64,000 bases of DNA from Peronospora farinosa. Taxonomy: Eukaryota; Oomycota; Peronosporomycetes; Peronosporales; Peronosporaceae. Shown here in pieces: positions 10,298 through 22,147 of this stretch. The stretch is taken from contig CANTFK010000289.1 of assembly GCA_947646735.1 (NCBI GenBank), positions 1-64,000 of the forward strand, in the 5' to 3' direction. A program made the position numbers and the translations under genes. The notes beneath the pieces are model-generated. The model saw only the letters and a list, made by a program, of their open reading frames with translations, did no database searches and was not told the DNA's origin. Position 1 is the first letter of the stretch. Each line of letters starts with the position of its first letter.

Positions 10298-13200
10298 ATG
10301 TCGACGGCCGCCTCGTCTTCCTTAGATCACAACGTGATTGACGTAAAAAGTAGTGATTCTGTGGCTCTAAAAGGTCCAAAACATTGTGCACTTACTCTCG
10401 ATGGATCGGACGACGAAGATCATCACGTGACACACAAAGAAAACGATGACAAAGACCAGGAACACGAAAAAGACGAGGAAAATGGTATAGAAAAAGAAGG
10501 ACACGCGTATCGTCGTGGTCATCAAGCAGTTCCTATGGAATCACCAGGTGAAGACTTGCATCAGGATCATCTGATGCTGGACGATCAGGACGATGGAGAC
10601 TTAGCCAGACGTATGGCTGGTGTTGGCGTCCAAAGACTGCGTAGACTACGAAATCGTCCAGGTTTTTTTCAATCGGATGCAGATTCGCGTAGCTTTCGCT
10701 ACCGATCAAGCAGTGGAATTTTGCAGAGAATCACATTGCGTAGACGTAAACGAAACGACCAGGATGTGTTCTGGACGGCCATTGGAGTGCTCACGCTGCT
10801 GAGTTTTGGGCTCATGTGCTGCGTTACCATTTACTTGACGCAGACGGATTTATTTGAGTCACATCAGAGTGAGCTATTTGGGACGACGGTGGATAATCGG
10901 TTCACAGTGGTAGCTCAGGATGATGCAGAGATCTTTCTTAAGAGCGGTGCGTGGTTTAGTAGATGGATGATAGTTGGCAGACCACTGATATAAAATCTTT
11001 TTACTATGTAGGATATTCGAATACGGTATTTTCAGAAAGTTTGATGGCTTTTGGGGACGGGAAACTGAGGATAGGACAACGTTCGTTGAAATCTGGTGAG
11101 ACACAGAGCTTTTATGGCGTCTCGTTCTTTGGTAATGGCACGGCGTCGTTTACCAACAGCGTGGAGTGTAAGTAAAGCAAGAGATACATTTGTTTCGATG
11201 CGCGATGACTCACGATGTTGCTGCTTTTTGTGGCCGGCAGCTCCCATGATTGAAGCTGACTATTTAAGAGCCAGAAAAGGAGTAATATTTGATGATGGGA
11301 CGGTGATGACCACAGCTTTTAATAATTCTGGTAGAGCAAAAGAGCAGGGAGACTTGAATCTTGTGTCAAAAACTGGATCTGTGGTCGCAAGCGCTGGTGG
11401 CAACTCGCTGCTCATCGTCGATCCAGTCGGAACGGTGACGGTGGCCAACACGAAGTCTGATGAGCCTATACTAAACGGTATAACACTGGATGGCACACAA
11501 GAAGAAATCAGCATCGGCAATGGCTTTCTAATAAAGCACGATCATAACAGGTCAACTTTGTCTACACCTCAGGCGCTTCACCTGGAATCGAGTTCGGTTT
11601 TGGTAGGCACTTCGGCAAGCAGAAAAGTACAAATCTCGGTTCCTGGTGTTATTGAGAATGGCAGTGATGAAGATGATGACGCACGAGCGTTAGAATCAGC
11701 CAATGATGCCGAAGAAAGCAAGAGTGTGACACTGGAAGTAGCTGGGCAAACATCGTTGGTGCAGAAGGAAGGCGGAGACGTACGCATCATGGGTGGCGAC
11801 GGACTGAATGTCGGTGGTGACGTGACACTGGTCGGAGGCCAAGCAACTGAATCAGGATCGGAGTATGGATCTATCTCTATTAACGCTGGGCTGCATCAGA
11901 CAGGCTCATCGCTTACAGAGATTGGAAGCCATGGCTCGACCCACGAGGTTAAGATTCACGGTCTTGTGTCGTTCAATCACAAGTTTAGTATGAATGATAC
12001 CACGCAGGTCAAGGTGGGAGGCGGTCGGTTTAATGTTTCGTCGCAGTGGATCACACTTGATAACCGAGCGATTAGCTTGTCAGAGCTTCATGTCAATTCA
12101 AATGATGTTCGTTTGGGTTCTTCCTCACCGTCAGTTCAAGTGGGAAAAGCAGGTTTGTCAACAATCAAAGTGCAGGGAGCTAGCGCCATTTTTGATGCGA
12201 CAAAAAGTGTTGCTCTAGGTGAGAGTGCTTTGTCAATTGTTGTTGGTGGCAATAAGACATCGGGGCAGATAATATATGTGAAGTCATCGGCGATTCAGCT
12301 GGATGCTTCGCAAAGACTCACTATAAATACGGTCAACCGTGAAGCTACCACTACCATTTCAGGACTGGTGCATTTCAACGGCAGCTCCACCACAAGATCC
12401 CTGTTGTCTATCACGGATTCAGTTGTCAGCGCGAATCCGACGAAGTTTTGGGTGGGTGCCGACGGAAAGACAAGTGTCGCTACTATCGAGGCAACACACG
12501 TCACAATTGGTGGACGTAGTGCCAAAGCTACCGCGCTTCCGCCTACTGGAAGCAAACTGAATTTGTTCAGCTCCAGTATTACAATCGGCTCTAAAGGTTG
12601 GGACATGCTGAGATTTATGACTGAATTGATAAACTGAGTTCTCACTGTTGTGCTCTTGGTGCTAAACGTTGTACAGCATCTAAAATCGCAGTGAGGGGTA
12701 AGTCTATTGTCGTAGATTCGGCAGATACGCTAACTGTCGGAGATGAAGCAAATGAGATTACCATTGGTAGTGAAGACGTCGGCAATGTGAGCATTCAGAG
12801 CGCAGCAGTATCGGTGGATGGTATGTGCTGCGGCATTGGTTAAATTTGGGAAACGACAAAATGCTAATGGACCCATGATTGTTTCGTACAGGAGCAACTA
12901 CGATGAAGGGTGCCTCTCTTGCTATACAATGTATCAAGATTGACATTGGTGGCAAATTGACGAGCGATATTACAATCGGTGCATTAGAAGCAAACGTAGA
13001 CGTCGGTTCCCAAGCAAAGGTTGTATCCATCGGTGTGGACAGCCCGACAGTAAATATTGGCTCCGACGCAAGTGTGGTGAATCTGACGGGCAATGTGAAG
13101 ATTAATGGAAAAGCGTTGGACAGCCGCCGACTAGCTGTGTTGAGCAAGACGGAAAGCAAGCCTTTCGGGTATCTTGATGTCAATCGTATTGCTGTTGCAG

Positions 13201-13739
13201 TCACGCAAACCAAGGCATTAACAGCGTTTGCACTTCATTGGGACAAAGGATACTCATCGGAGTCTTACGTGTATCGAGTCAATACAAACCAAGAACGCAT
13301 GCTGTCTGTTGCTTCTATCTTGGAGGGTGACAGGATTGTAGACTCAAGACACCTTCAGATTTCATTGCACGTATCCAGCGTAGTACTTGTTGTGCAAAGA
13401 GAAAATGAAGCTGCTCAAACAAGCAAGATCAGGTAAGTTTTAGCGTTCTCTGTTGATGGCTTCTGGGTATCGCCTGCTTATTTTTTATCACGTGGTAATA
13501 GATGTCGGGTCTATCAACACGCAGCGAAGCTAGCAGCAACAATCGCCATGGAAGTGAGTGCTCACATCGAGCATTGTTCTGGCATAACATGCAAAGATGG
13601 AATCTTTCTTGGGCTGCAAGGACAACGAATTGTTCCGTATAGTCTTGGTGACTCATTTTCTACTCAGTGCACCGTCGTTTCGACTGCATCAGGGGAACTG
13701 TTGCTTCAGAACATACAGTTCTCTTTTGCAGAGCAGTAG
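10298..13739 (+). CDS. Type II membrane protein with repetitive beta-rich ectodomain
   Basis: Six exons: 10298-10946, 11012-11167, 11241-12596, 12677-12820, 12892-13432, 13502-13739. They total 3084 bases (1027 aa), in frame. The first 150 residues are acidic then basic (cytosolic). One hydrophobic segment (FWTAIGVLTLLSFGLMCCVT) gives a type II topology. The large exoplasmic part is built of repeated short beta-like units with hydrophobic/Gly patterning (GDVRIMGGDGLNVGGDVTLV, VNIGSDASVVNLTGNVKING). The layout recalls sarcoglycans or bactofilin-like beta solenoids, but no key residue proves either. It may be a surface or wall-facing scaffold. No close family is recognised. The exon structure is well supported by splice sites and frame. 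Confidence 0.8.
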
Positions 13740-14178
13740 CCGAAAATGTAATTCAAATAGAGTATTATACCAACACCGTCAATCAGTAGCTGCAGGATCT
13801 CGATTGTCTTTTCTTGTTGGCGAAGGAAACATCCATGTGTTGCCGCAGCCACTTTCCGGACACCATCACGACGCGCAGACACGCTCAGCTCCTAAAAGCT
13901 AGTCCCACCGAACCGAAGTGTTTCGTCTGCTAGAGTTGAATATCGGTGCAACGATAACGCCGAGCCCAACTGTCACCATTGATCCGTACAGCTACTTACA
14001 CATTTCCACATTAACCTTTGAGCACTTCGATGATGTGTCATAACCAGCACACTTTCTGTGTCCCCGCCGATAGCCACTCTTAGTGTACAATTGCCAAACC
14101 ACGTCATGGTAGATACCAATTCAATAGCAACCATGTCCTAGCTTCTTGTTTAAACCTCGTGTTTTTATCTTTGCAAAG
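13740..14178. other. Intergenic spacer between convergent genes
   Basis: 439 bases between the stop of the membrane protein gene and the stop of the RIF1-like gene, which converge here. Presumed 3' regions; no supported feature. Confidence 0.4.
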
Positions 14179-17100
14179 TCATGTTGGAGCATACTTCGCC
14201 AGCAGTTTACGGCAACGCTTGGAACTTGTTTCAGCTGCAATCTGAAGCTGCGATGCAAGTCGAGCCACCAAATCGTGGGCTTCGTGGTAATTCGTGATAA
14301 CGTCACTAGCTGTTGCAATGTTGGTCTGCAGACTTTCTTCACCACTTTGTATACTCACTTCTTCTGCAACGAGTTTATCCATGTAGTAAGCCGATCTCCG
14401 TAAATGCTGGAGTAATTGAAGTGTGTAGCTATCCATCTTCTCTTGCACATGTTTTTTCGTATCAATCTTGTCGGAAGGCTTCATCTGGCTAAGCGAGTCG
14501 TCGTGTCCATGGCGAGTAATTTGAATCTTCCCAGTGTCGCCAGATCGAAGGCACAGCGTGACTTTGTCGATCAACTCAGGTTTTCGATGAGTTCCTTCAC
14601 TCTCTTGCTTTTCTTCACCGTCTTCTGCATTTTTAAGCACCAACGATCGTTTCGCACGCTTGTGTTCGCGTGTTTCAATAGTGAGAGGAGAGATAGCCCC
14701 ACCATCCACAAGAAAAGGACGTTTGCTCGATTTGTGGGGAGATGGCGTAGAAATGGCTGGACTTGCGGTGGCCGATACACACCTCTGACGGAAAGGGCTA
14801 CCAGCTAATGACTTCATACGGACCTTCCGTTCATTAAAATCGTCCAACGCTCGTCGAACGATGTTCACAGGCTCCTTGAGCCCAAAAGTCTTCACTTTTT
14901 CCACGGGCAAGGCACTCAAGTCACCAATGGTTCTGATTTTGTAGAACGAGAAAAACGGCCGGAAACTGATGGGGACATGCCTGTACAGCGACGCAATCTG
15001 TTCTGTACATTCCACGAGGTCTGGGTAAATACACTGTGACGCGATGAGATTTAGATGGCGAGCACCTTCAGCTGTCAGCTTCGGCGAGGCCAATTGAGGT
15101 TCAAAGGGACGCATCAGCGAAGCCTTCATACTTGGAGACTCCGCATCCTTTTGCCCATAGTCTCCTGATTTTTGCGGAGTTGTTACAGCACCTTTGGGGT
15201 CACAGCTTTCATCGGAGCTTTGATATGGGGCTAGCTGAGAATCGCGTTGAAGCTTCGGTTGTTCATCAATTATAGATGCTGGGCTTTGTTCAACCGGCCT
15301 TGCACACGGTATTGTCAAAATCTCTCCACTTCGTAAGCACGATGAGGAGGTAGTTGCATCAAATGATGCTGTTAGATACTCAGTCTGGTCTATAGCATTT
15401 CCAGCACTCTTTTCTTCTGCATCAGATGCATCGCTATGAACACTAGTTGTGCTGGCAGTCGCGCGAGCAACAGCACCGGAATTTTCACATGGTTGGTGCA
15501 AATCCAGTAACAGCGACGTATTCTGCTGACTTTCGCTGGTGTGCTCCGTCAAGTTCTTGCAAACACTTGCTAGCTCGTCGAGCATGCTCGGTCTTTTACT
15601 CTCCACAGAAACGACAAGTTCGTCAGCTACACGGATAAATTCCTCACCGTAACGACTCACGGCGTCAAGCCCTTTAACCTCTTGGTGAGAGCCAACCTTT
15701 GTACTCAGCATGAGGTTTTTCAAAACAATTTTCATAGACGCCAACATCGATTCCGTTATACTCTCATAGTTATTCTGCATGTCATCAACAAAAATGGCGT
15801 ACTCAAAAAGCAAATTTAACACAAGGTAAGCCAGCACATTTGACTTGGCGGAAAAGTCAATTTGGAGTCCGTCGACTCCTTCACTGCTATTCCATTTCTC
15901 CAAGACCATCGCACACTGGGCGTACTCTTTCTTAAGATAACCCATGCGCTGAGTAACATGATCAAAAATTTTGCATTTTGGATGAAGAATCACAGCTTGT
16001 AATTCTCCCGAAAATGAGATATCGGACACAAGCGGAATGAGCAACCGCAGTTGCCACTTCACTCCAAATCCCACCGATGACGAAACAACAGCTTTGTCTT
16101 CGATATTCTTACCAGACTGTTGAGTTGGGGCAGCCACACCGGATGGCGCAGGTGTCGCTGCCGAAGCAGATCTCAAAGTTAGTATTCCAAATGAGAATTC
16201 AATTGCCATTCTTGCGAGACGCAAAGACAAAATCGACGTCTGCGAAGTGTCTTCACGTCTCATGCCCCGTGCTCTCTCTCTGCCGGAGAGAACGCGTTGA
16301 CAAACCCCCATCCATGTAGTCATTGCCAGATCACATGCATACCTCTTGCTTACTTCATTGTTACTCTCGTCTGATATCTTAATCAGGCTAGACATAGCTT
16401 TGCAAATGTCTTCAAAAAGAAAAGCGATACCGATCAGCTCAGATGTGATGCAAACCGGATCGCCGGTCTGACCACCCTTCGGGATCAGTCCGCAAACATT
16501 GTCCTGCTGCTTCGTAGTGACGCATCCATCAACAACGGACCCAATACCAATTGCGCTACTACTGCTTCCACTCCAACAGGGATCACTCTTGCTTTTACCA
16601 GATTCACGCACCTCGAGTTTCCATATTCGTCTCGCAAAATCAATAAATTGCTTCAGCTCAAGTTCAATGGACGAACTGTCCTCAGTATAAATTCGCTTTG
16701 TCATCAATGTGAGCAGAGGACCAATGACAAGTTCTCCGAACCAGAACTTCCACTCAGGCACAAACTGCTGCTGTCCTGCCTCGACATACTGCTGTTGGGC
16801 TTTGCAATAAAAATTAAAATCTTGAACTGCGATGCTTACAATGTTTTGCCATGACAGAAATGCTGCATCCACAACGTTTAACAGCCGTTCGTGCTCCAGA
16901 CAAAACTTGATTGGCCATGCCAGTAAACTCACCACGGCTTTATTGAATAACCAATTTTGACAATCATGAAAAATGTCTACGATCCCAGCCCACGCATGCA
17001 TAGCCATCAGTCGTACGGCTGCATCTTTATCTTTCATGCATTTCTCCGGGACGTACAAAATCTGATTCAGCTTTTCCAAACATGTTGAGAGCCTCGACCT

Positions 17101-18007
17101 CAGCAATATCAAAGTCAACTTCCACAGATACATCGCATCTTTTTGATGGCCGCGGTCCATATGCAACTTCATAACAGATAACACATATTCTTCAGTGCAA
17201 TCATGCACCATTTCCAGCGTCTCCTGTGACCATTTGGCAGCATGTTTACTCGCTTCTTCAAGCACCAGTCGTGCTTGAGTCCTTGTCGACGTATCGTTAC
17301 TTGATAGTCGACTAGCAATTGGACGTATATAGATACTCAACACGGTCCTATTAACACCCAATTGCTCCGGATACTTTACCAGCAGCAAATGAAGACCTTT
17401 CAACGCCTGCACTTCAACTTAGTAACAGCACAAACACTCGTCAGTCTTTTCTTAAATCTCTTCTCAGTCAGTCTTTATACCACATACTTGCACGTGACTT
17501 GAATGGATTCACAACCGCCTGTACCAATCCTTCAACTGTATGTGGCAGAAAATGGTGTCTCTCAACTGGAAAATTCTGCATAATAAGGCACCAAAGACAC
17601 ATTTTGTACGTGTTCCGATCCAACGTCGAGAACAATCGTCTGATCAGTTCTCCAAGGAAAAAAGTCACCTGGTCGTCTGAGAACGAAGCTGCTAGACTAC
17701 GATGATGCATAAAGTACGAAAGACAACACAGTGCTGCATGTAACACGTCCCTTAACGTGTTATGCTGCAGATCAAAGCGCAATTCGCTTAAAAGAGGTGC
17801 GAGATGTCTTTGCAGCTGAAGAACAGATACTTCCGTGTCTTCCAAACGCTGCAGTTCTTCTAGCTGTAAGTATGCATCGAGACGCTGCTCTGTACCACGA
17901 GATAATGGGAACTCGCGCTCTGTAAGCGCCGCTAACGCACGCGCCAGTTGCGTCTCCGCCGCTTCCATTGGCGGTGAGATTGAAGCGATTAGCGCACAAA
18001 ATGTCAA
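14179..18007 (-). CDS. RIF1-like chromatin/replication-timing protein
   Basis: Two exons, 18007-17488 and 17411-14179, joined at A|TG (GTATGT donor, AAG acceptor). They give 3753 bases (1250 aa). The N-terminal 500 residues are helical repeats of RIF1-N type, with segments such as EKCMKDKDAAVRLMAMHAWA and a following FNKAVVSLLAWPIKFCLEHE. The middle is Ser-rich and disordered. Near the C-terminus lies IRTIGDLSALPVEKVKTFGL followed by KEPVNIVRRALDDF, which resembles the helical C-terminal module of RIF1 proteins. RIF1 controls origin timing by recruiting PP1 and acts at telomeres and breaks. I did not find a clear PP1-docking motif. Alternatives are another HEAT-repeat nuclear protein. Its start is 85 bases from the divergent gene at 18093. 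Confidence 0.65.
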
Positions 18008-18092
18008 TTAATGGTGTGGGCTACATTAGTGATGTCTACCACTTGAAATACGTGTACAATACCGAAATGTACACAATAAATCCCGTCTTAGC

Positions 18093-18832
18093 ATGGACAC
18101 GAACGATAAGATGCCGGGGGACGCCGCTCTGGGCGCAGTGTCCAAGCAGCAAGACGAGGCGTCCAAGAATGCACGTACTGTAGATACAGACTCTTTCAAC
18201 AAAGCGCGTGATGTGGTGAAGAGTAAGGCTGATCACGTAAAGGAGCTCACGAGTGCTGTCCGTGACGCGTTGGACGAGACGGCACAGCAAGCATGGGAAG
18301 TTACCAAGACGTTCGTGACGCCTGTTGTTGACGTATTTAAACGAGCAGATGGAGAAAAAGGCACTGAACTGCGCAAGTATGTGGGTGTGGCACGGGAACG
18401 ACTTAATGTGCAGCTCTACGCAGCTCAAATGCAGCTGCAGGAGACCAAGAAGATTGCCGATGATCAGTTTGTGCCTGTAAAAAACGCACTCCAGCAACGT
18501 CAGTAATGATAGTAGTCGATGTTTGATTGTAGTATACTATTGAAGGAATAATTGGGTGTACGGTTGTGACATGTACAGAGCTATTGAAATCGAACGAGTT
18601 TCGACGCGAATACCCGGAAGTGGCGGCAGTTGCTATGGCGGTTGTGGTAGGCGTGCCATCACTTTTGATACGTACGTGGACGAAGGTCGGGATGTGAGAA
18701 GGAAGAGACTGATTGTGTCTGATTGATGCAGGTGGCAAGTGGTCGGCGGTACGAAACTCGGCAGTGGCCGTGGGCGCTGGCGCTGCGGCGTGCTACAGAT
18801 GGGACAAGTCGGTGCAGAAGAAGCGCAAGTAG
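18093..18832 (+). CDS. Small helical protein with two Gly/Ala-rich TM segments (MIC26/27-like?)
   Basis: Three exons, 18093-18498, 18579-18671 and 18732-18832, total exactly 600 bases (199 aa). Reading straight through exon 1 would give a 137-aa product and miss the C-terminus. The N-terminal 135 residues are charged amphipathic helix (KARDVVKSKADHVKELTSAV). Two short hydrophobic stretches follow (EVAAVAMAVVVGVPSLLI and AVRNSAVAVGAGAAACY), then a basic tail ending DKSVQKKRK. Apolipoprotein-O/MIC26-MIC27 proteins of the mitochondrial MICOS complex have a similar layout, but the match is by architecture only. The intron 1 donor (GTCAGT) is weak. It was chosen because it alone keeps frame. Confidence 0.6.
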
Positions 18833-21800
18833 AGCTTGAAATGCGTTGGCTGAATGCATTTCATCATCTCTCATGGCACGTGGACGGAGGACTATTGAAT
18901 GCACAGGAAGTAGTAGTTGTAAGAAGATCAAGACGGCATTCCTATGAATCTCGCTGAGCATTTTGTTCTGCCACTACGTTTGATTGAAGGGAGTTGTATG
19001 AGAGGGAGGGGCGTGAGTACTGACTGATTGCAACGTGACTTATGTTTGATTCAAATACAGTATCAACGAGGAGAGAGCTGAGTCAGTGTGATTTAGTGTG
19101 CTCCTGGTGAAGATTAACAATTGTAGCAGTGTCCTCACTAAAACAACTGAGCTGTTGACGCGAAGCTTCATGTTACAGAGACAACATGATCATGGCCCAG
19201 ATTGTGGAATTGAATGTGTTTAGATCAAGTAGCAGAACGTATGCGGCAGCAGGAAGAGTATCAACACGATGACTGGACGCTATGGAGTTGAACATACTGG
19301 CAGCGCAATCACTTTTTTCGATCATAATATCGGTGTCGAAAGTTTGTCATCTGGAGAAATTTGCTCGATCCATTCGTATACGAGCGCCCTCGTCAATATC
19401 TTACGTTCGGTGTGTTGCTGAGCATCATTATGCGCGGTGCGAGAAGCATAATCAGTTGGTGTATCGCCCGCAGTCTGCCAAGTGTGGGTGGATGTGTTGC
19501 ACGGTGACCAGAACAGAGATCGATCGTTCACAACGTTCCATTTGGCTGAAGGCAGCCTGATTGAGAGAGATGCTGCCCGCGGCTTACAATTTAACCAGCT
19601 CATTGTAAGGTAATTGGAGCTAATGATGTTTGAGTTGTTATTACGGAATTTTCAAGTACCAAGAAGAGATTTAAACGTTGTAACTTGAAGATAGAGAAAG
19701 GAACGTGATGTCAAGAGGCCTGACGCTTACAACGAAGAGTTTGTATGAGGATTGATCTGTCTAGCGCGTAATTAGAAGAACGGCCCTGTGACTCGATTGA
19801 GAATGTTGCTGGGCACGAGTTGGCACCATTACGCAAAAATGAAATTACAAGCTGCCGACAGACGATGACAAGCAAGCTGCTAAGGAAAAATGCGGAGACG
19901 TAGGATACTTGGTGTATGCTAGGCAAAGTGGACAAGCTGCAGCAGTTGAACCAAATGCTGATAGCCAGCGAGTTTCTTGAGGAGTCATAAAACAACGGAG
20001 CTTAAGCTGTTATTGCCTGACTGGTAATCACTTGCTTCTCCCTCCAAATTGTGGAGAGTTTCTAGCAACCAGATGATACCCATGATGGATATGATAATGA
20101 TATCTTAACTTACCTGTCGAAGGATCGATTACAAATTGCCCTTGATGTTATGAATGCTGTTGTTTTCTGTAGCAATCTATGTGTTGCGTCTTGCGCCTAA
20201 GTAAAGCCAAAGTGTTGCATGTATGATGCAATGCAAACAATCTGCAAATGGTGACAAGTACAATTGCACGAAACGAATCAGCAGATTCCGAAAAAAACGA
20301 TCTAAGTAGTGAGGAACACCTCATGCTGTCAATAAAGTAGGTACACAAACGACCGATAGCAGCCAAACGCTTCATAGTGCGACGTGGTTCAAATAAGTAA
20401 TGGCAAGCTTCTTTCGATGGTTACGAGCTGTTGTCGAAGAAGCGCCTCGGCCAGCAAGCGGTAACCGAAATGTACGTTTAGACGATTCGTAATGCGATGT
20501 GGCGTTTAGTCATGTATAGTTGAAAGAATCCAGTAGGCTTACGAGTAGCTGAAAGAGACTGCGAACTGAGGAGACATAGTGAATTCTCTATCTGCAGGTG
20601 CAAGAGGTGACGGATACATGACAGGAGTGAGGTAAATGACCAGTTGTATGACTGCAAGTCGAGATCCGTGAATGTTTGTAAAAGCTACGTACCCCTAGTG
20701 GTGCTCCTGCTGAGTTATGTAGTTGCTTTAGTCCTTTGCAACAAAAATGTAGCGTGAGCCGACAGATCATGTACATTGATTGATTCACCGTCCTACGTTA
20801 ACGTAAAGATGCTGGCATGTGCCGGGAGCGACCCTATGCGAGCGGCAACAGAGCCCATAATGGAAGCTACCAATGTCCATAAAGGTACGTACCTACGTCA
20901 TCGAGGTTGATAAACATGCAGCGTTTGAGATCTGGTAATATTACCCAACTAATGTGTTGCGTTACGTCGTGTTGAGGGTTGATAATCCACTTGTACATGC
21001 ATGAATTCTCGGTCATGAATTTGCCAGGAAGTTGGCGATAAGCGACTACCAATAACGGGAGTCAGAATTGGCTAAAGACCTATCAGTACCAGTTGGCATT
21101 GCCGTCTGTTAAGCGTGAGAATGTTCCTGAAAAACGGTGGGCATTTGGTCGGTGCACAATCATTGTGATGTCGTGCACTAATGTGCTACCTGCCATTTTG
21201 TCTATCAAAATACCACAAGCTGTCGCGTCATCTATCCACCCGCAGACGTTGTGCCACAACATCTGCGTGGAGAAAATGCGGCTTGGGCGGCGTGCGCTAC
21301 TTGATCTGTTGGAGAAATTTGCCACCACAGTAACTACAAGAAAGAGTCGAATGAAACAAAAATTTGAGGCAGCATATTATAGATTTGTTGCGTAACGTCG
21401 ACACACTCTGCAGAAATGATACTAAAGATGCATGCGCACAATCTGTAGCTTTAGCTTCTTGCTGCGAGGTCGCCGTATCGTGAACAATGACACATCTGGT
21501 CGGTTTCTGCACAATGACAATTGACGACCTATCGACGACAAGTTCTTGCTCTGCATGTATCGTCTCCAGCCGACTCTCCTAGAGACACTAGCTCAAAGTT
21601 TTACGCTGAGGATAACCCCTCAGCTTGCTACAATGTGCTGATGCCACTGCTCAGAAGTACGAGCTTTACGCTACATCGGCACTCTATAGTAAAAGTATTC
21701 TTTGCTTTTGTTGGGGTTGCAATATGCACTCAAGATGGGTACGCAGGAAGCCCCTGTTGCTATCAAAATATTTGCATGTACAAGCGCGTACATGCAAGTA

Positions 21801-22147
21801 TTTACAGGGCTTTTAGAAATTACGCGTCTTACAAAGAAAGCTCATTGATGGTAACGCAACATCGTCATTACCAGCAGTGATCGATCAGCGATGGTCCGAC
21901 GGCTTAAAGCCCTCGAATCTAGAGAAATACTAATGTAATGAGGTTATTCGGGGGATAGCAGTGACAGCTGGGGAATGTAGAATAGAGGCTGTGTATAGAC
22001 TAGCGTCTGTGGCTTCTGACTCCTTTCAGTACAAACCAGGTCGTGAGGGTGTAGTCGTTTCGACAAACAGTAGGCGTTTTGCACAACTATCTTGCCCCGA
22101 TTGAAGGAGCATTTTCAGGATAGACAAAGGCTAGTTTGTATAGCAGG
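18833..22147. other. Gene-poor 3.3-kb stretch
   Basis: No ORF longer than about 120 codons and no recognisable domain on either strand. Short ORFs at 19282-19603, 21093-21395 and 21521-21880 do not look conserved. A small inverted repeat (TTGCATGTA ... TACATGCAA, about 21770-21800) is present. The stretch may be decayed mobile DNA or a long regulatory region upstream of the gene at 22148. Confidence 0.5.
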
